DNA from: Oceanobacillus rekensis | GTDB lineage: Bacteria; Bacillota; Bacilli; Bacillales; Amphibacillaceae | Direction: 5' to 3' | Length of the DNA stretch: 64,000 nucleotides | Assembly (NCBI RefSeq): GCF_002153375.1 | Contig: NZ_MTBQ01000003.1 | Coordinates: 372,001-436,000, forward strand | Part shown: positions 1-8,717 of the stretch, one piece after another | Layout: each line of letters begins with the position of its first letter | Position numbering within the stretch: position 1 is the first letter of the stretch | Notes under the pieces: model-generated | What the model was told of the DNA's origin: nothing | What the model saw: only the letters and a program-made list of their open reading frames with translations | Databases searched by the model: none | Translations under genes and position numbers: made by a program

Positions 1-316
1 GAACGATATTATTTATTCTAGGTAGTGCCCAATTGTTGGGACGGCCAATATTGAAACTTATTCATGCCTTTTATATTAGAAGAAATAGAGAATAGAGTCG
101 TCATTTGGTGATTTTATTGTATGCAACTACATGATGTGACATAGGGACAATTCTCACCCAAGTAGATAGAAAACTATTTGTCTTGGTTCTCAAGTTGATA
201 AGGAAGGGAAAGTTCTATCACAACACAAGAATACAAACTACCACTTCCTCACTAAGAAGAAGTAGTAGCTTGCTTTCGAATCTTTACGGGACAGTAAACC
301 TGTCCCTTTGTCCCGC
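1..316. other. Non-coding left edge with GGGACAG hairpin
   Basis: No gene is recognised here. At 288-306 GGGACAG and CTGTCCC pair around a five-base loop, just after the tetR stop on the minus strand. It could end tetR transcription, but the T-run is poor. The same GGGACAGG/CCTGTCCC core recurs in the terminator at 26071-26114. Confidence 0.4.
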
Positions 317-877
317 TTACCCCTTCAAACCATTATTGGCAATATGGTTGATAATCAGGGCTATTTCTTTTGGGCTTTGGTCCATGTTATTTGCAAGCCA
401 GTGTTTGATAATATGAATGCTGCCGCTAATAATAAATGTACTTACATATTCGTAATGTTTCGTATCGAATACATTGATGTCCATCCAGTTTTGAATCAGA
501 AAATTTTGTGCCACTGTCATGACTCGTTTTTCAAATGATGTATCCCCATTTTCATTTAGAAGTGTGTGGCAAATCTCCCGCTTCGATACGATGTACTCCA
601 ACAACCGTTCTGTCATTTTTAGAGATTCCTCTTCTTTTGCGAAATTATATTGATTCAGATAAGCATTCATATCCTCAATGATTTCTTCTTCCATTTGATG
701 CAGCAAGTCAAATGAATCTTTGTAATGGGAATAAAATGTTGAGCGATTAATGTCTGCAATTTCACATATTTCCTTTACCGTAACCGAAGATATCTGCTTC
801 TTTTTTAATAAAGCAATCAAACTATCCTTTAACACCATCCTGGTATACTTCTTTCTTCGATCTAATTTATCACTCAT
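317..877 (-). CDS. TetR/AcrR family transcriptional regulator
   Basis: 186-residue TetR-type regulator. The N-terminal helix-turn-helix spans about residues 14-60 and contains the family signature ...VKEICEIADINRSTFYSHY. The rest is an all-helical ligand-binding domain. It is divergent from an MMPL exporter gene, which is the usual layout for a repressor of a neighbouring efflux operon, so local autorepression and repression of the exporter is the likely role. The ligand cannot be told from the sequence. Length is normal for the family (about 190). Start is the ATG at 877, with a weak ribosome binding site. Confidence 0.9.
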   Translation of the reverse strand: MSDKLDRRKKYTRMVLKDSLIALLKKKQISSVTVKEICEIADINRSTFYSHYKDSFDLLHQMEEEIIEDMNAYLNQYNFAKEEESLKMTERLLEYIVSKREICHTLLNENGDTSFEKRVMTVAQNFLIQNWMDINVFDTKHYEYVSTFIISGSIHIIKHWLANNMDQSPKEIALIINHIANNGLKG

Positions 878-960
878 TATCTGTTCACACTTTCTTTATA
901 AATTATCCAACGTTTCCACCAAATATGTTGTTCTTTTTACGTTAACCATAAAACTGTCCG

Positions 961-990
961 TTGTAAACCCAACACAGTGTCGTTTATAAT
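961..990 (+). promoter_or_regulatory. Probable promoter and TetR operator of the MMPL operon
   Basis: TTGTAA (961-966), an 18-base spacer and TATAAT (985-990) lie 45 bases before the proposed exporter start. The spacer holds the odd palindrome ACACAGTGT (972-980), and the -10 lies in the palindrome TATAATATTATA. Both are plausible sites for the divergent TetR protein. This is inference from position and symmetry. Confidence 0.45.
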
Positions 991-1034
991 ATTATAGTGT
1001 TCTAAATAAATATTCAAGAAGAGGGTGAATTCCG

Positions 1035-3089
1035 ATTGACATAGCCTCAAGATTAATAAAGCATAAAAAGCCGATTGTAATCACATTTTTAATTATTGCG
1101 GTTATCAGCATCTTTGCGCAATTTACGGTTTCTGTAAATTATAATATGGTCGATTACTTACCTGAAGATGCCCCATCCATGGAAGCGATGGATAGGATGG
1201 AAGATGAATTTGATGGTGCAATTGAAAATACACGAGTCATGCTTCAAGACGTATCCATCCAAGAGGCTCTTTCCTATAAAGAAGCACTTAAAAATATTGA
1301 TGGCGTTAGTAATGTGACATGGCTCGATGATGTGATTGATATCAAAACGCCAATCGAGATGGCAGATCATGAGACAGTGGAGTCTTACTATAAAGGTCAA
1401 AAAGCACTCCTATCTTTCCATATCGAAGAAGGCATGGAGGTCGAAACAACCGATGCTATTTATAAACTGATTGGTGATGAAAACGCCATATCAGGTGAAG
1501 CGCTTGATACAGCAACATCCCAAAAAATGACCGGCACTGAATCGATGCATGCTGCGTTATTGTTAATACCAATCATTATTATTATTTTAGTACTGTCAAC
1601 CAGATCTTGGGTGGAACCCTTATTTTTCCTTACGGCGATTGGTGTTTCCGTACTTATTAACCTAGGTACCAACATTTTTGTTGGTGAAATATCATTTGTA
1701 ACCCAATCGGTTGCACCAATTTTACAGCTTGCCGTAGCACTCGATTATGCGATCTTCTTACTACATAGTTTTTCTGACTACCGTAAGAAAGTAGCAGATC
1801 CGGAAGAAGCTATGCGCCTTGCCATGAAACAATCCTTCCCCGCAATTGCAGCAAGTGCATCGACTACCTTCTTCGGATTTATGGCACTGTCATTGATGGA
1901 TTTTGAAATCGGTGCTGACTTAGGTGTAAACCTTGTGAAGGGTATTCTCCTTAGCTTTATCAGTGTTATGGTCTTTTTACCAGCACTGACACTTACTTTT
2001 TATAAATGGATTGATAAAACACAGCATAAGCAACTGCTTCCAAACATACGCAAAATTGGAGGTTCTGTTGTAAAGCTTCGGATACCGGTACTACTCCTTG
2101 TAGTTGTACTAATTGTTCCCGCATATTTAGGCCAAAGTCAAACCAATTTCATCTACGGAATTGGAGAACAACCAGAAACAACACGAGCTGGAAGTGACAT
2201 CGTTAAAATTGAAGAAGTGTTTGGGAAGTACACTCCAATGGTGATCCTTGTCCCAAATGGAGATGTCGCCAGAGAAGAGGAACTTGTTCAAGATTTACAG
2301 AATATCGATCACATTCAAAGTATTGTGTCCTATGTAAACACGGTCGGAACTGCAATTCCACCAGAGTATCTGGACGAGTCTTTAACCGAACAATTTTATT
2401 CGGAAAATTATAGCCGGATTATTTTGAATGCAAGAACAGATACAGAAGGTGACAAAGCATTTGCATTAATTGAAACGGTAAAAGCTACAGCAGCAGATTA
2501 TTATGACGATGACTACCATCTGCTTGGGGAAAGTGTGACACTTTACGATATTAAAAATGTCGTCCAAAAAGATAACACTCTTGTCAACCTATTAACAATC
2601 ATTTCAATTGCGGTCGTATTACTTATAACATTCCGATCGATTTCGATCCCAATCGCATTGTTACTCACAATACAGTCAGCAGTGTGGATTAATTTATCGA
2701 TACCATATTTTACAAACTCCCCTCTTGTATATGTAGGATATTTGATTATTAGTACGGTGCAGCTTGCAGCAACCGTCGATTATGCGATTCTATTAACAGA
2801 AGCATATTTGAAAAATCGCAAAGAAATGACTGCATTGGATGCAATTAAAAAAACCATTGATGAGAAGCTGTTTTCCATCGCTATCTCTGCATCCATCTTG
2901 TCGAGTGTCGGATTTATACTATGGTTTACATCATCAAACCCGGTCGTATCCTCCATTGGTCTTTTACTTGGACGTGGTACATTGCTGGCATTTGTGATGG
3001 TTATTCTTTTCCTCCCGGCATTACTGCTTGTATTTGACAAAGTCATTAAGAAAACAACATGGAAAGCAAACTTTTATAAGGAGAAATGA
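1035..3089 (+). CDS. MMPL/RND-type membrane transporter (YdfJ-like)
   Basis: Large export protein of the MMPL (RND superfamily) type with two repeats, each having an extracytoplasmic loop followed by a block of membrane helices. The Asp-Tyr pairs of the proton-relay helices are visible in LDYAIFLL and VDYAILLT. No ATG, GTG or TTG occurs in frame between the TGA at 1026-1028 and the ATG at 1146. Starting at 1146 would delete most of the first membrane helix (KPIVITFLIIAVISIF). The ribosome binding site GAGGGTG at 1021-1027 points to an ATT codon at 1035, giving IDIASRLIKHKK... as N-terminus, so a rare AUU start or a lost start is inferred. It overlaps the next gene and probably exports lipid-like or hydrophobic substrates. 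Confidence 0.82.
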   Translation: MDIASRLIKHKKPIVITFLIIAVISIFAQFTVSVNYNMVDYLPEDAPSMEAMDRMEDEFDGAIENTRVMLQDVSIQEALSYKEALKNIDGVSNVTWLDDVIDIKTPIEMADHETVESYYKGQKALLSFHIEEGMEVETTDAIYKLIGDENAISGEALDTATSQKMTGTESMHAALLLIPIIIIILVLSTRSWVEPLFFLTAIGVSVLINLGTNIFVGEISFVTQSVAPILQLAVALDYAIFLLHSFSDYRKKVADPEEAMRLAMKQSFPAIAASASTTFFGFMALSLMDFEIGADLGVNLVKGILLSFISVMVFLPALTLTFYKWIDKTQHKQLLPNIRKIGGSVVKLRIPVLLLVVVLIVPAYLGQSQTNFIYGIGEQPETTRAGSDIVKIEEVFGKYTPMVILVPNGDVAREEELVQDLQNIDHIQSIVSYVNTVGTAIPPEYLDESLTEQFYSENYSRIILNARTDTEGDKAFALIETVKATAADYYDDDYHLLGESVTLYDIKNVVQKDNTLVNLLTIISIAVVLLITFRSISIPIALLLTIQSAVWINLSIPYFTNSPLVYVGYLIISTVQLAATVDYAILLTEAYLKNRKEMTALDAIKKTIDEKLFSIAISASILSSVGFILWFTSSNPVVSSIGLLLGRGTLLAFVMVILFLPALLLVFDKVIKKTTWKANFYKEK

Positions 3090-3094
3090 TACGT

Positions 3095-4921
3095 ATGCGA
3101 TTTAGAAAAATAGCAATTGCATTGATGGCTACCCTACTTGTATTCCCATCATTTCCACTATCCGCTGCGTCAAATGAAAATACGAATGAAAAAAAAGACG
3201 AAGCAGCAACAGATGATGGAGCATATTCTGCAAAGGATGAAGTCATCTACGGAAACTTGGATGCTAGCGGTGCACAACAGCAAATGTATATAGTAAATAC
3301 CTTTTATGTAACCAAGCCCGGAAAGTTCACCGATTATGGTGATTACGCAAGCGTAAGAAATTTAACAAATTTAACAGAAATGGAACAGACAGAAGACAAT
3401 GCCATTCATTTCGAAGCAGACGAAAAAGAATTCTATTACCAAGGAAATATGGAGAATCTGCCTCTCCCATGGGATATTAAAATCAACTATCTACTAGATG
3501 GAGAAGAAATTTCCCCAGCTGATTTAGTGGGTAAAGATGGCCATGTAGAAATTCAGATTAAAACAACAGCAAACAATGATGTTAATCCAGTATTCTTTGA
3601 AAACTACCTTCTGCAAATCTCGTTAACACTTAATCCTGCAATCTATGATAATATTCAGGCAGTCGATGGGATCGAGGCAAACGCAGGAAAGAATAAGCAG
3701 ATTACATTTACCATCATGCCAGACCAAGTGGAAGAGCTTGTTGTAGAAGCAGATGTTGTGAATTTTGAAATGGAGCCAATCGACATTGTTGCTACCCCTT
3801 CATCTATGTCATTTGACGGCATCGATATTGGTGGTATGACTGGTGACATGCAATCTCTCTCCACTGCGATTGCTGAAGTAAATGATGGTGTCGGACAATT
3901 GAATCAGGGAATTTCTGATTTAAATACAGGTGCAGCTACTCTAAGCAATGGTTCTACAGAGTACCTAAATGGAATCAGTGAACTGAACCAATCCTCCAAT
4001 GAACTGGTCAATGGTTCTACCTCGATTCAGAGTGCACTCCAAACGATAAGTGAATCAATGGAAGGAAGCTCTGGCAGTATAGATTTGAGCGAGCTGGAAG
4101 CATTGCCAGAGGTACTTCAACAAATTGCGGGAGGCCTCAAGGAATCTGCTAGTGGACTTGATATGTTAAAAGAGAATTATAGTACAGCATATAGCACATT
4201 TGATGATGCAATGACAGCCATACCAGCTTATAATATAAGTGACGCAGACATTCAAACACTTTATGAAAGTGGTGCAAATGCCGATGTCATCGATCAATTG
4301 GTTGAAACCTACACAGTAGCACATGAAGCAAAAGCTACTTATTCTGCTGTAAAAGAAGCATTTGGTGCCGTTGATGGAACATTGGAACAGGTTACAGGTG
4401 CAATTCGGGAAATGGCGGGCAATTTAGAAACCATGGCAACCGAACTTTCTGCTTCCATCGAGAGCATGGATACAATGGACTCTATTACACAATTAAAAGA
4501 AGGCCTGTCATCTCTCGCAACTGAATATAAGTCATTCCATAGTGGCTTTGTAAGCTATACAGATGGTGTAAGTGAACTTGCTGGGTCCTATAGTGAACTT
4601 GATGGCGGTATTCAAGAATTATCAGATGGAACAAACTCACTTCGTAATGGAGCAAGTGAACTTCACAGCGGGACAACGGAATTACAAGAGTCTACAAGTG
4701 ATCTGCCAGGACAAATCGAGGCAGAAGCTGATGCAATGATGAAAGACTATGATAAATCGGGCTTTGAGCCAGTTTCATTCGTATCTAGTAAAAATAAAAA
4801 AGTAAATACCGTGCAATTTGTATTACAAACAGAAGGCATTGAAATAGAAGAAACGGAATCAACAGAAGAGATCCAAGAAGAGGAAAAAGGCTTTTGGGAT
4901 CGATTGATAGATTTGTTTTAA
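3095..4921 (+). CDS. Secreted heptad-repeat protein, YhgE/Pip-type partner of MMPL exporter
   Basis: About 608 residues with a clean signal peptide (MRFRKIAIALMATLLVFPSFPLSA). The C-terminal half has repeats of the xxxLxxG type (for example LNQGISDLNTGAATLSNG), as in YhgE/Pip-like proteins, and probably forms a long coiled or helical rod outside the membrane. No C-terminal membrane helix is seen. AAGGAG lies 11 bases before the ATG at 3095 but only 2 bases before the ATG at 3086, so 3095 is preferred, although 3086 would give an ATGA overlap with the exporter stop. Coupling to the MMPL gene suggests an accessory factor for export. Function is not known. Confidence 0.75.
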   Translation: MRFRKIAIALMATLLVFPSFPLSAASNENTNEKKDEAATDDGAYSAKDEVIYGNLDASGAQQQMYIVNTFYVTKPGKFTDYGDYASVRNLTNLTEMEQTEDNAIHFEADEKEFYYQGNMENLPLPWDIKINYLLDGEEISPADLVGKDGHVEIQIKTTANNDVNPVFFENYLLQISLTLNPAIYDNIQAVDGIEANAGKNKQITFTIMPDQVEELVVEADVVNFEMEPIDIVATPSSMSFDGIDIGGMTGDMQSLSTAIAEVNDGVGQLNQGISDLNTGAATLSNGSTEYLNGISELNQSSNELVNGSTSIQSALQTISESMEGSSGSIDLSELEALPEVLQQIAGGLKESASGLDMLKENYSTAYSTFDDAMTAIPAYNISDADIQTLYESGANADVIDQLVETYTVAHEAKATYSAVKEAFGAVDGTLEQVTGAIREMAGNLETMATELSASIESMDTMDSITQLKEGLSSLATEYKSFHSGFVSYTDGVSELAGSYSELDGGIQELSDGTNSLRNGASELHSGTTELQESTSDLPGQIEAEADAMMKDYDKSGFEPVSFVSSKNKKVNTVQFVLQTEGIEIEETESTEEIQEEEKGFWDRLIDLF

Positions 4922-4929
4922 TAAAATAG

Positions 4930-4962
4930 GAAACCATCCCTTTATAAAGGGATGGTTTTTTA
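4930..4962. terminator. Bidirectional intrinsic terminator
   Basis: A perfect inverted repeat, AAACCATCCCTTTATAAAGGGATGGTTT, is followed by T residues on the plus strand. It sits between the convergent exporter operon and the rclA-like gene. Confidence 0.85.
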
Positions 4963-5007
4963 AGTTTCTTTCGTTTTTTCCTTTTATAATTGAACAAGCT
5001 ATCTCTA

Positions 5008-6336
5008 TCATTCAATAGCAAATAGATCATTGAAGGACTCACTCATTACCGGATGGTTGTACATTTGATCTCTTAAATACGTATATGGAGCATCTAAATC
5101 CATTGCAAGTTTTACCAAATTGATGAGTTCAGGTGATTCCGGACCAAAGAGAGATGCACCAAGAATCTTACCCGATTCCTTATCAACAACTACTTTAAAC
5201 AATCCACGGAGATCATTGATAACATGTGCACGTGGATGGGATGCAACCATCAATTTCCCTTCAGCGATTTCAAAGCCTTTATCTTCTGCTTCTTTTGCTG
5301 TCATCCCTACTCTTGATAATGGTGGATCAATGAATACCGAATATGGAACATTTTTACGAGTTTCCAGCGAATATTTTTTATCACCAAATAAATGATTCGC
5401 AACAATTCGGTAATCATCCAAGGAAATATACGTGAACTGCATACCACCTCTCACATCACCAAGTGCCCATATATTGTCAACTGTTGTTTCAAGATGGTCA
5501 TTGACCTTGATTGCCCCGCCTTCTGTAAGTTCAATAGAAGTATTGTCCAGACCAAGGTTTTCCACATTCGGTTTTCGCCCAGTAGCTAGCAACACTACAT
5601 TTGCAGTTACCTTTTCACCATTGGATAATGGTAGTGTCACTAGATCATCATTGTTCTCTTCTATTTCCTCCGCTTTCGCTCCATATAAAAATCGAATCCC
5701 CTTTTCTTCCATTATTTTCTGTACCTCTGCTGCAATTTCTGGATCCTCATTAGGCAGAAGTTCATCATCCGGTGTAATGACGGTAACCTCAGATCCGAAA
5801 TTTTGATACATGGAGGCATATTCCAAACCAATATACCCGGCACCGATTATTGCCAATTGTCCCGGCAGTTCTTTACGTTCTATAAGAGACGTACTTGTGT
5901 AGACCTTATCCAAGGATAGATCACCTTTCATTGGAGGAATATTGCTCGTTGCACCAGTATTAATAAAAATATGTTCAGCCGTTAATACTTCTGTTTTTCC
6001 TTCCACTTCTATTTCCACTTCTTTATCTGAACGGAATTTGGCAACTGATTCGTAAAGGCTTATCTGATTATTATCTGCGATATTTTTATAATTGCTAGCC
6101 CGCAGTTTTTCTACTACACTATTTTTTCGCTCAATAGCTTCTCCATAAGGTACTCCTTTCAAACCATCATGAACAAGTGTCTTTGTAGGGATGCATGCGA
6201 TGTTTATACAGGTCCCACCATACATCTTGGGATCTTCCTCAATCATTGCTACCTTCCAGTCTTTAGTCGCAAGCTCTCCGGCCATTTTCTTACCGGCTTT
6301 CCCAAAACCAATTATTATTGCGTCATATGTTAACAT
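5008..6336 (-). CDS. rclA: RclA-type flavoprotein disulfide reductase (hypothiocyanous acid/Cu(II) reductase family)
   Basis: 442-residue pyridine nucleotide-disulfide oxidoreductase. The FAD motif GFGKAG is at residues 10-15, the redox-active pair is C43-x4-C48 in GGTCINIACIPTK, the NAD(P) motif GAGYIGLEYAS lies near residue 165, and a C-terminal dimerisation domain follows. The sequence tracks E. coli RclA closely (GFGKAGK, IPTKTLVHD, LSRVGMT, MSESFNDLF). RclA-family enzymes reduce hypothiocyanous acid and have been reported to reduce Cu(II); an oxidative or metal stress role is inferred. Mercuric reductase is less likely because there is no heavy-metal domain and no C-terminal Cys pair. 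It faces away from a YdhK-type lipoprotein gene. Confidence 0.85.
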   Translation of the reverse strand: MLTYDAIIIGFGKAGKKMAGELATKDWKVAMIEEDPKMYGGTCINIACIPTKTLVHDGLKGVPYGEAIERKNSVVEKLRASNYKNIADNNQISLYESVAKFRSDKEVEIEVEGKTEVLTAEHIFINTGATSNIPPMKGDLSLDKVYTSTSLIERKELPGQLAIIGAGYIGLEYASMYQNFGSEVTVITPDDELLPNEDPEIAAEVQKIMEEKGIRFLYGAKAEEIEENNDDLVTLPLSNGEKVTANVVLLATGRKPNVENLGLDNTSIELTEGGAIKVNDHLETTVDNIWALGDVRGGMQFTYISLDDYRIVANHLFGDKKYSLETRKNVPYSVFIDPPLSRVGMTAKEAEDKGFEIAEGKLMVASHPRAHVINDLRGLFKVVVDKESGKILGASLFGPESPELINLVKLAMDLDAPYTYLRDQMYNHPVMSESFNDLFAIE

Positions 6337-6399
6337 TTATATTCTCCTTTTTTTCGGTAACTAGGCTTTCGCTAAATCCACACTTATACAGATAAGTAG

Positions 6400-6412
6400 G
6401 TTTTATACTTCC
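6400..6412 (-). promoter_or_regulatory. 13-base motif shared with the decarboxylase leader
   Basis: On the minus strand GGAAGTATAAAAC occurs here and again at 8657-8669, about 64 and 50 bases before the two minus-strand genes that follow. Each copy is followed by TACTT, making an imperfect inverted repeat with the AAGTA inside the motif. It may be a shared operator or promoter element. Confidence 0.3.
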
Positions 6413-6546
6413 TATCTTCCTATATATATTATACCCGTTAAAGGTCTGTCAAAACTAATGTTTAACTAACGCATGTTTCAATAGAATGTTATAAATATAC
6501 ATATATGGGGTATTGTAATTTAGAGGTCAATAAAAGGAGGATATAT

Positions 6547-7146
6547 ATGAAAAGAAAAAAACACTTATTGGGCATCTTACTGTTAATCACCGCCTTCCTT
6601 TTAGCAGCGTGTAGTGGCAACAGTGAAACCGATACAGAAGGAACTAAGAAAAACCAAGAAAACACGAGTGAGGAATCAGCCTCTCATTCTGAAGAAAATA
6701 TGAAACAGCACATGTCCAGTTCAGGGGAAGTTCCTGACAATTTGGAAGAAGCAGAGAATCCAACCTATGAAGTTGGGAGTAACGCAATTATTACAGCTGA
6801 ACACATGAATATGGAAGCTATGAGTGGCGCAGAGGCAACCATCGTTGGTGCATATGATACAACTGCGTATGAGGTATCCTACACACCAACAAATGGTGGA
6901 GAAACTGTAGAGAATCATAAATGGGTAATCCATGAAGAATTCGAAAATTCGGAAGAAGCCCCTTTGGAACCAGGTACTGAGGTTATATTGGGTGCAGATC
7001 ATATGAAAGGAATGGATGGTGCCACAGCTGTAATAGATTCAGCTGAAGAAACTACCGTATACATGGTTGACTTCACTCCATCAGGTGGAGAGGAAGTCGT
7101 TAATCATAAATGGGTTATCGAAAGTGAACTAGAACCTGCTGAATAA
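6547..7146 (+). CDS. ydhK: YdhK-like lipoprotein with two DUF1541 repeats
   Basis: 199-residue lipoprotein. A short charged N-terminus and a hydrophobic stretch end in the lipobox LLAAC, so it should be anchored to the outer face of the membrane. A Glu/Ser/Thr-rich linker of about 65 residues follows. Two copies of the DUF1541 unit then occur, each with a GA(E/T)A...Y.V.(Y/F)TP..GGE.V.NHKWVI core. The start is the ATG at 6547, preceded by AAAGGAGG; an upstream in-frame ATG at 6505 has no ribosome binding site. DUF1541 proteins often accompany metal-resistance genes; the molecular role is not established. Confidence 0.85.
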   Translation: MKRKKHLLGILLLITAFLLAACSGNSETDTEGTKKNQENTSEESASHSEENMKQHMSSSGEVPDNLEEAENPTYEVGSNAIITAEHMNMEAMSGAEATIVGAYDTTAYEVSYTPTNGGETVENHKWVIHEEFENSEEAPLEPGTEVILGADHMKGMDGATAVIDSAEETTVYMVDFTPSGGEEVVNHKWVIESELEPAE

Positions 7147-7241
7147 AATAACATATTAATCGTCAAAAGAGCTTATTATCTAAACGAATTAGTTTTTAAT
7201 TTTAATCATGAAGTTTAAGACCTTTAGAAGATATTAAATAG

Positions 7242-7283
7242 AAAATGGGAATGTTGTTTACATGACAACATTCCCATTTTTCT
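7242..7283. terminator. Bidirectional intrinsic terminator
   Basis: A 16-base perfect stem (AAAATGGGAATGTTGT with ACAACATTCCCATTTT, 7-base loop) lies between the convergent ydhK gene and the catabolic operon that ends with the ferredoxin gene. T-rich tails occur on both strands. Confidence 0.85.
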
Positions 7284-7323
7284 ATGAAGTTGGAAACGGT
7301 ACAATCTTACTGTTTCCCGCCTT

Positions 7324-7557
7324 CTATCCAAAGAAGCTTTCGGCCTTCTCTAAATATTCTTCTTGTTCGCCTGTTAAATCATGTTCATCAACGATTGCAT
7401 CGACTGGACAAGTAGCAACACAAGCGCCGCAATCAATACATATATTTGGATCAATAAAAAATTGATTAGGACCTTCTTCAATACAATCGACTGGGCAAAT
7501 ACTGACACATTCCCCTGCCTTTTCACCCATACATGGACTCGTTATTACAAAAGCCAA
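7324..7557 (-). CDS. 7Fe-type bacterial ferredoxin
   Basis: 77-residue ferredoxin. Cysteines C9, C17 and C21 followed by Pro have the spacing of a [3Fe-4S] site (Cx7Cx3CP). C40, C43, C46 (and C25 or C50 by family pattern) supply a [4Fe-4S] site (Cx2Cx2Cx3CP). As the last gene of the ring-hydroxylating dioxygenase operon it probably carries electrons from the FNR-like reductase (9797-10825) to the Rieske oxygenase. That role is inferred from context, since Rieske oxygenases mostly use [2Fe-2S] ferredoxins. It could also serve general metabolism. It lies 15 bases after the decarboxylase gene. Confidence 0.9.
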   Translation of the reverse strand: MAFVITSPCMGEKAGECVSICPVDCIEEGPNQFFIDPNICIDCGACVATCPVDAIVDEHDLTGEQEEYLEKAESFFG

Positions 7558-7572
7558 AATTATCCTCTCCCT

Positions 7573-8607
7573 CTACTGCTGTTTCAATAGACTTTTGGTA
7601 TATTGCTCTTTATTCAAATTTAAAAAGTCTAAAGCATTAAAACCATGTATTTTTGCTTTTTCTTCCTCATTTAATGTTGTTAATTTATCCACTACTTTTC
7701 CAGATGGAGTTTCTCGCAATAAAAATGGATAGTCCGAACCGGCTATGATTTGATCCACGCCGAATCGATCAATCATAAACTGTAAATTACTTTCATCATA
7801 AACAAGAGAATCATAATAAAGTAGTTTCGCGTAATGACTAGGTGGTTTCTCCGTCTTTCTTATTTGCGGCCATACGTCCCAACCTTTATCCATTCTTGGT
7901 AACAAATATGGCAAGGAACCTCCACCATGTGCAAAGCATATTTTTAAATTGGGATACTTATCAAGCATTCCGCTCATAATGATACTTCCGGCTGCTAGCG
8001 CTGTTTCTGATGGCATTCCAACCATATACATAAAGTTATGACGTGGCATACGTTCACCACCCAATGTTTGCCAAGGATGAACGAATAACGGTACTCCCAG
8101 TTCATTGGCTGCTTGGAAAAAACGGTCTAATGATTCATCATCTAAATTCTTCCCATTAACATTACTTCCGATTTGAAGCCCTTTTAATCCTAATTCATTC
8201 ACTGCTCTTTTCATTTCTATTATTGATAAATCAACATCCTGTAATGGAACCGTACCTAAGCCAATAAATCGCTGTGGATGTTCCTTTGTAATAGATGCAA
8301 TAAAATCATTTTGAAACTGTGAAAGTTCTAACCCCTGTTCAGGTTCTGCCCAGTAACTGAGTGTAACAGGAATAGGCGATAATACTTGAATATCAATTCC
8401 TTCTTTATCCATTTCTTTAATTCGCTCTTCCGCAGCCCAAGCATTATCTGTTATGTTCCTGAATTTATTACCCTTTATCATAATGTTGGCGCCACAATCA
8501 CATGTTTTTTCTAAAACAGGAAAGCGATCATCGCCATATTTCTCGGCTAAGTTTAAAAATTCCTCCGATATAATATGTGTATGGAAATCAACTTTTAATT
8601 GCTGCAC
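7573..8607 (-). CDS. ACMSD-family amidohydrolase decarboxylase
   Basis: 344-residue metal-dependent decarboxylase of the amidohydrolase superfamily. It resembles 2-amino-3-carboxymuconate-6-semialdehyde decarboxylase along its length. The metal motif HxH is at H9/H11 (DFHTHI), followed by LFVHPW, ICFAHGGGS and AGSDYPF, which hold the remaining zinc ligands. The family also includes carboxylated-aromatic and ring-fission-product decarboxylases (CmtD-, LigW-, NbaD-type). The island has a tautomerase and no 2-aminomuconate deaminase, so the likely substrate is a 2-hydroxy ring-fission product such as 3-carboxy-2-hydroxymuconate semialdehyde, not the amino analogue. That assignment is inference. 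Confidence 0.85.
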   Translation of the reverse strand: MQQLKVDFHTHIISEEFLNLAEKYGDDRFPVLEKTCDCGANIMIKGNKFRNITDNAWAAEERIKEMDKEGIDIQVLSPIPVTLSYWAEPEQGLELSQFQNDFIASITKEHPQRFIGLGTVPLQDVDLSIIEMKRAVNELGLKGLQIGSNVNGKNLDDESLDRFFQAANELGVPLFVHPWQTLGGERMPRHNFMYMVGMPSETALAAGSIIMSGMLDKYPNLKICFAHGGGSLPYLLPRMDKGWDVWPQIRKTEKPPSHYAKLLYYDSLVYDESNLQFMIDRFGVDQIIAGSDYPFLLRETPSGKVVDKLTTLNEEEKAKIHGFNALDFLNLNKEQYTKSLLKQQ

Positions 8608-8656
8608 AAATTTCCTCTCCTAGCATCGTATTTTTTAGACTAAGACAAGTAAGAAA

Positions 8657-8669
8657 GTTTTATACTTCC
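8657..8669 (-). promoter_or_regulatory. Second copy of the GGAAGTATAAAAC motif
   Basis: Minus-strand GGAAGTATAAAAC, identical to 6400-6412, lies between the hairpin at 8682-8709 and the decarboxylase start. It may mark an internal promoter or operator for the decarboxylase-ferredoxin pair. Confidence 0.3.
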
Positions 8670-8681
8670 TTATTTGTAAAT

Positions 8682-8709
8682 GAAAGATAGACTGAACAGT
8701 CTATCTTTC
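8682..8709. terminator. Hairpin between dioxygenase and decarboxylase genes
   Basis: GAAAGATAGACTG pairs perfectly with CAGTCTATCTTTC across a two-base gap. T residues follow on the plus strand. On the minus strand, the direction of the operon, the tail is only moderately T-rich, so it may act as an attenuator or RNA-stability element that lowers expression of the decarboxylase and ferredoxin. Confidence 0.6.
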
Positions 8710-8717
8710 TTCTTTTT

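Noticed and set aside
7573-8607. Naming the decarboxylase ACMSD with a kynurenine-type pathway
   Set aside because: No 3-hydroxyanthranilate dioxygenase of the cupin type and no 2-aminomuconate deaminase are present, while a 4-oxalocrotonate tautomerase is.
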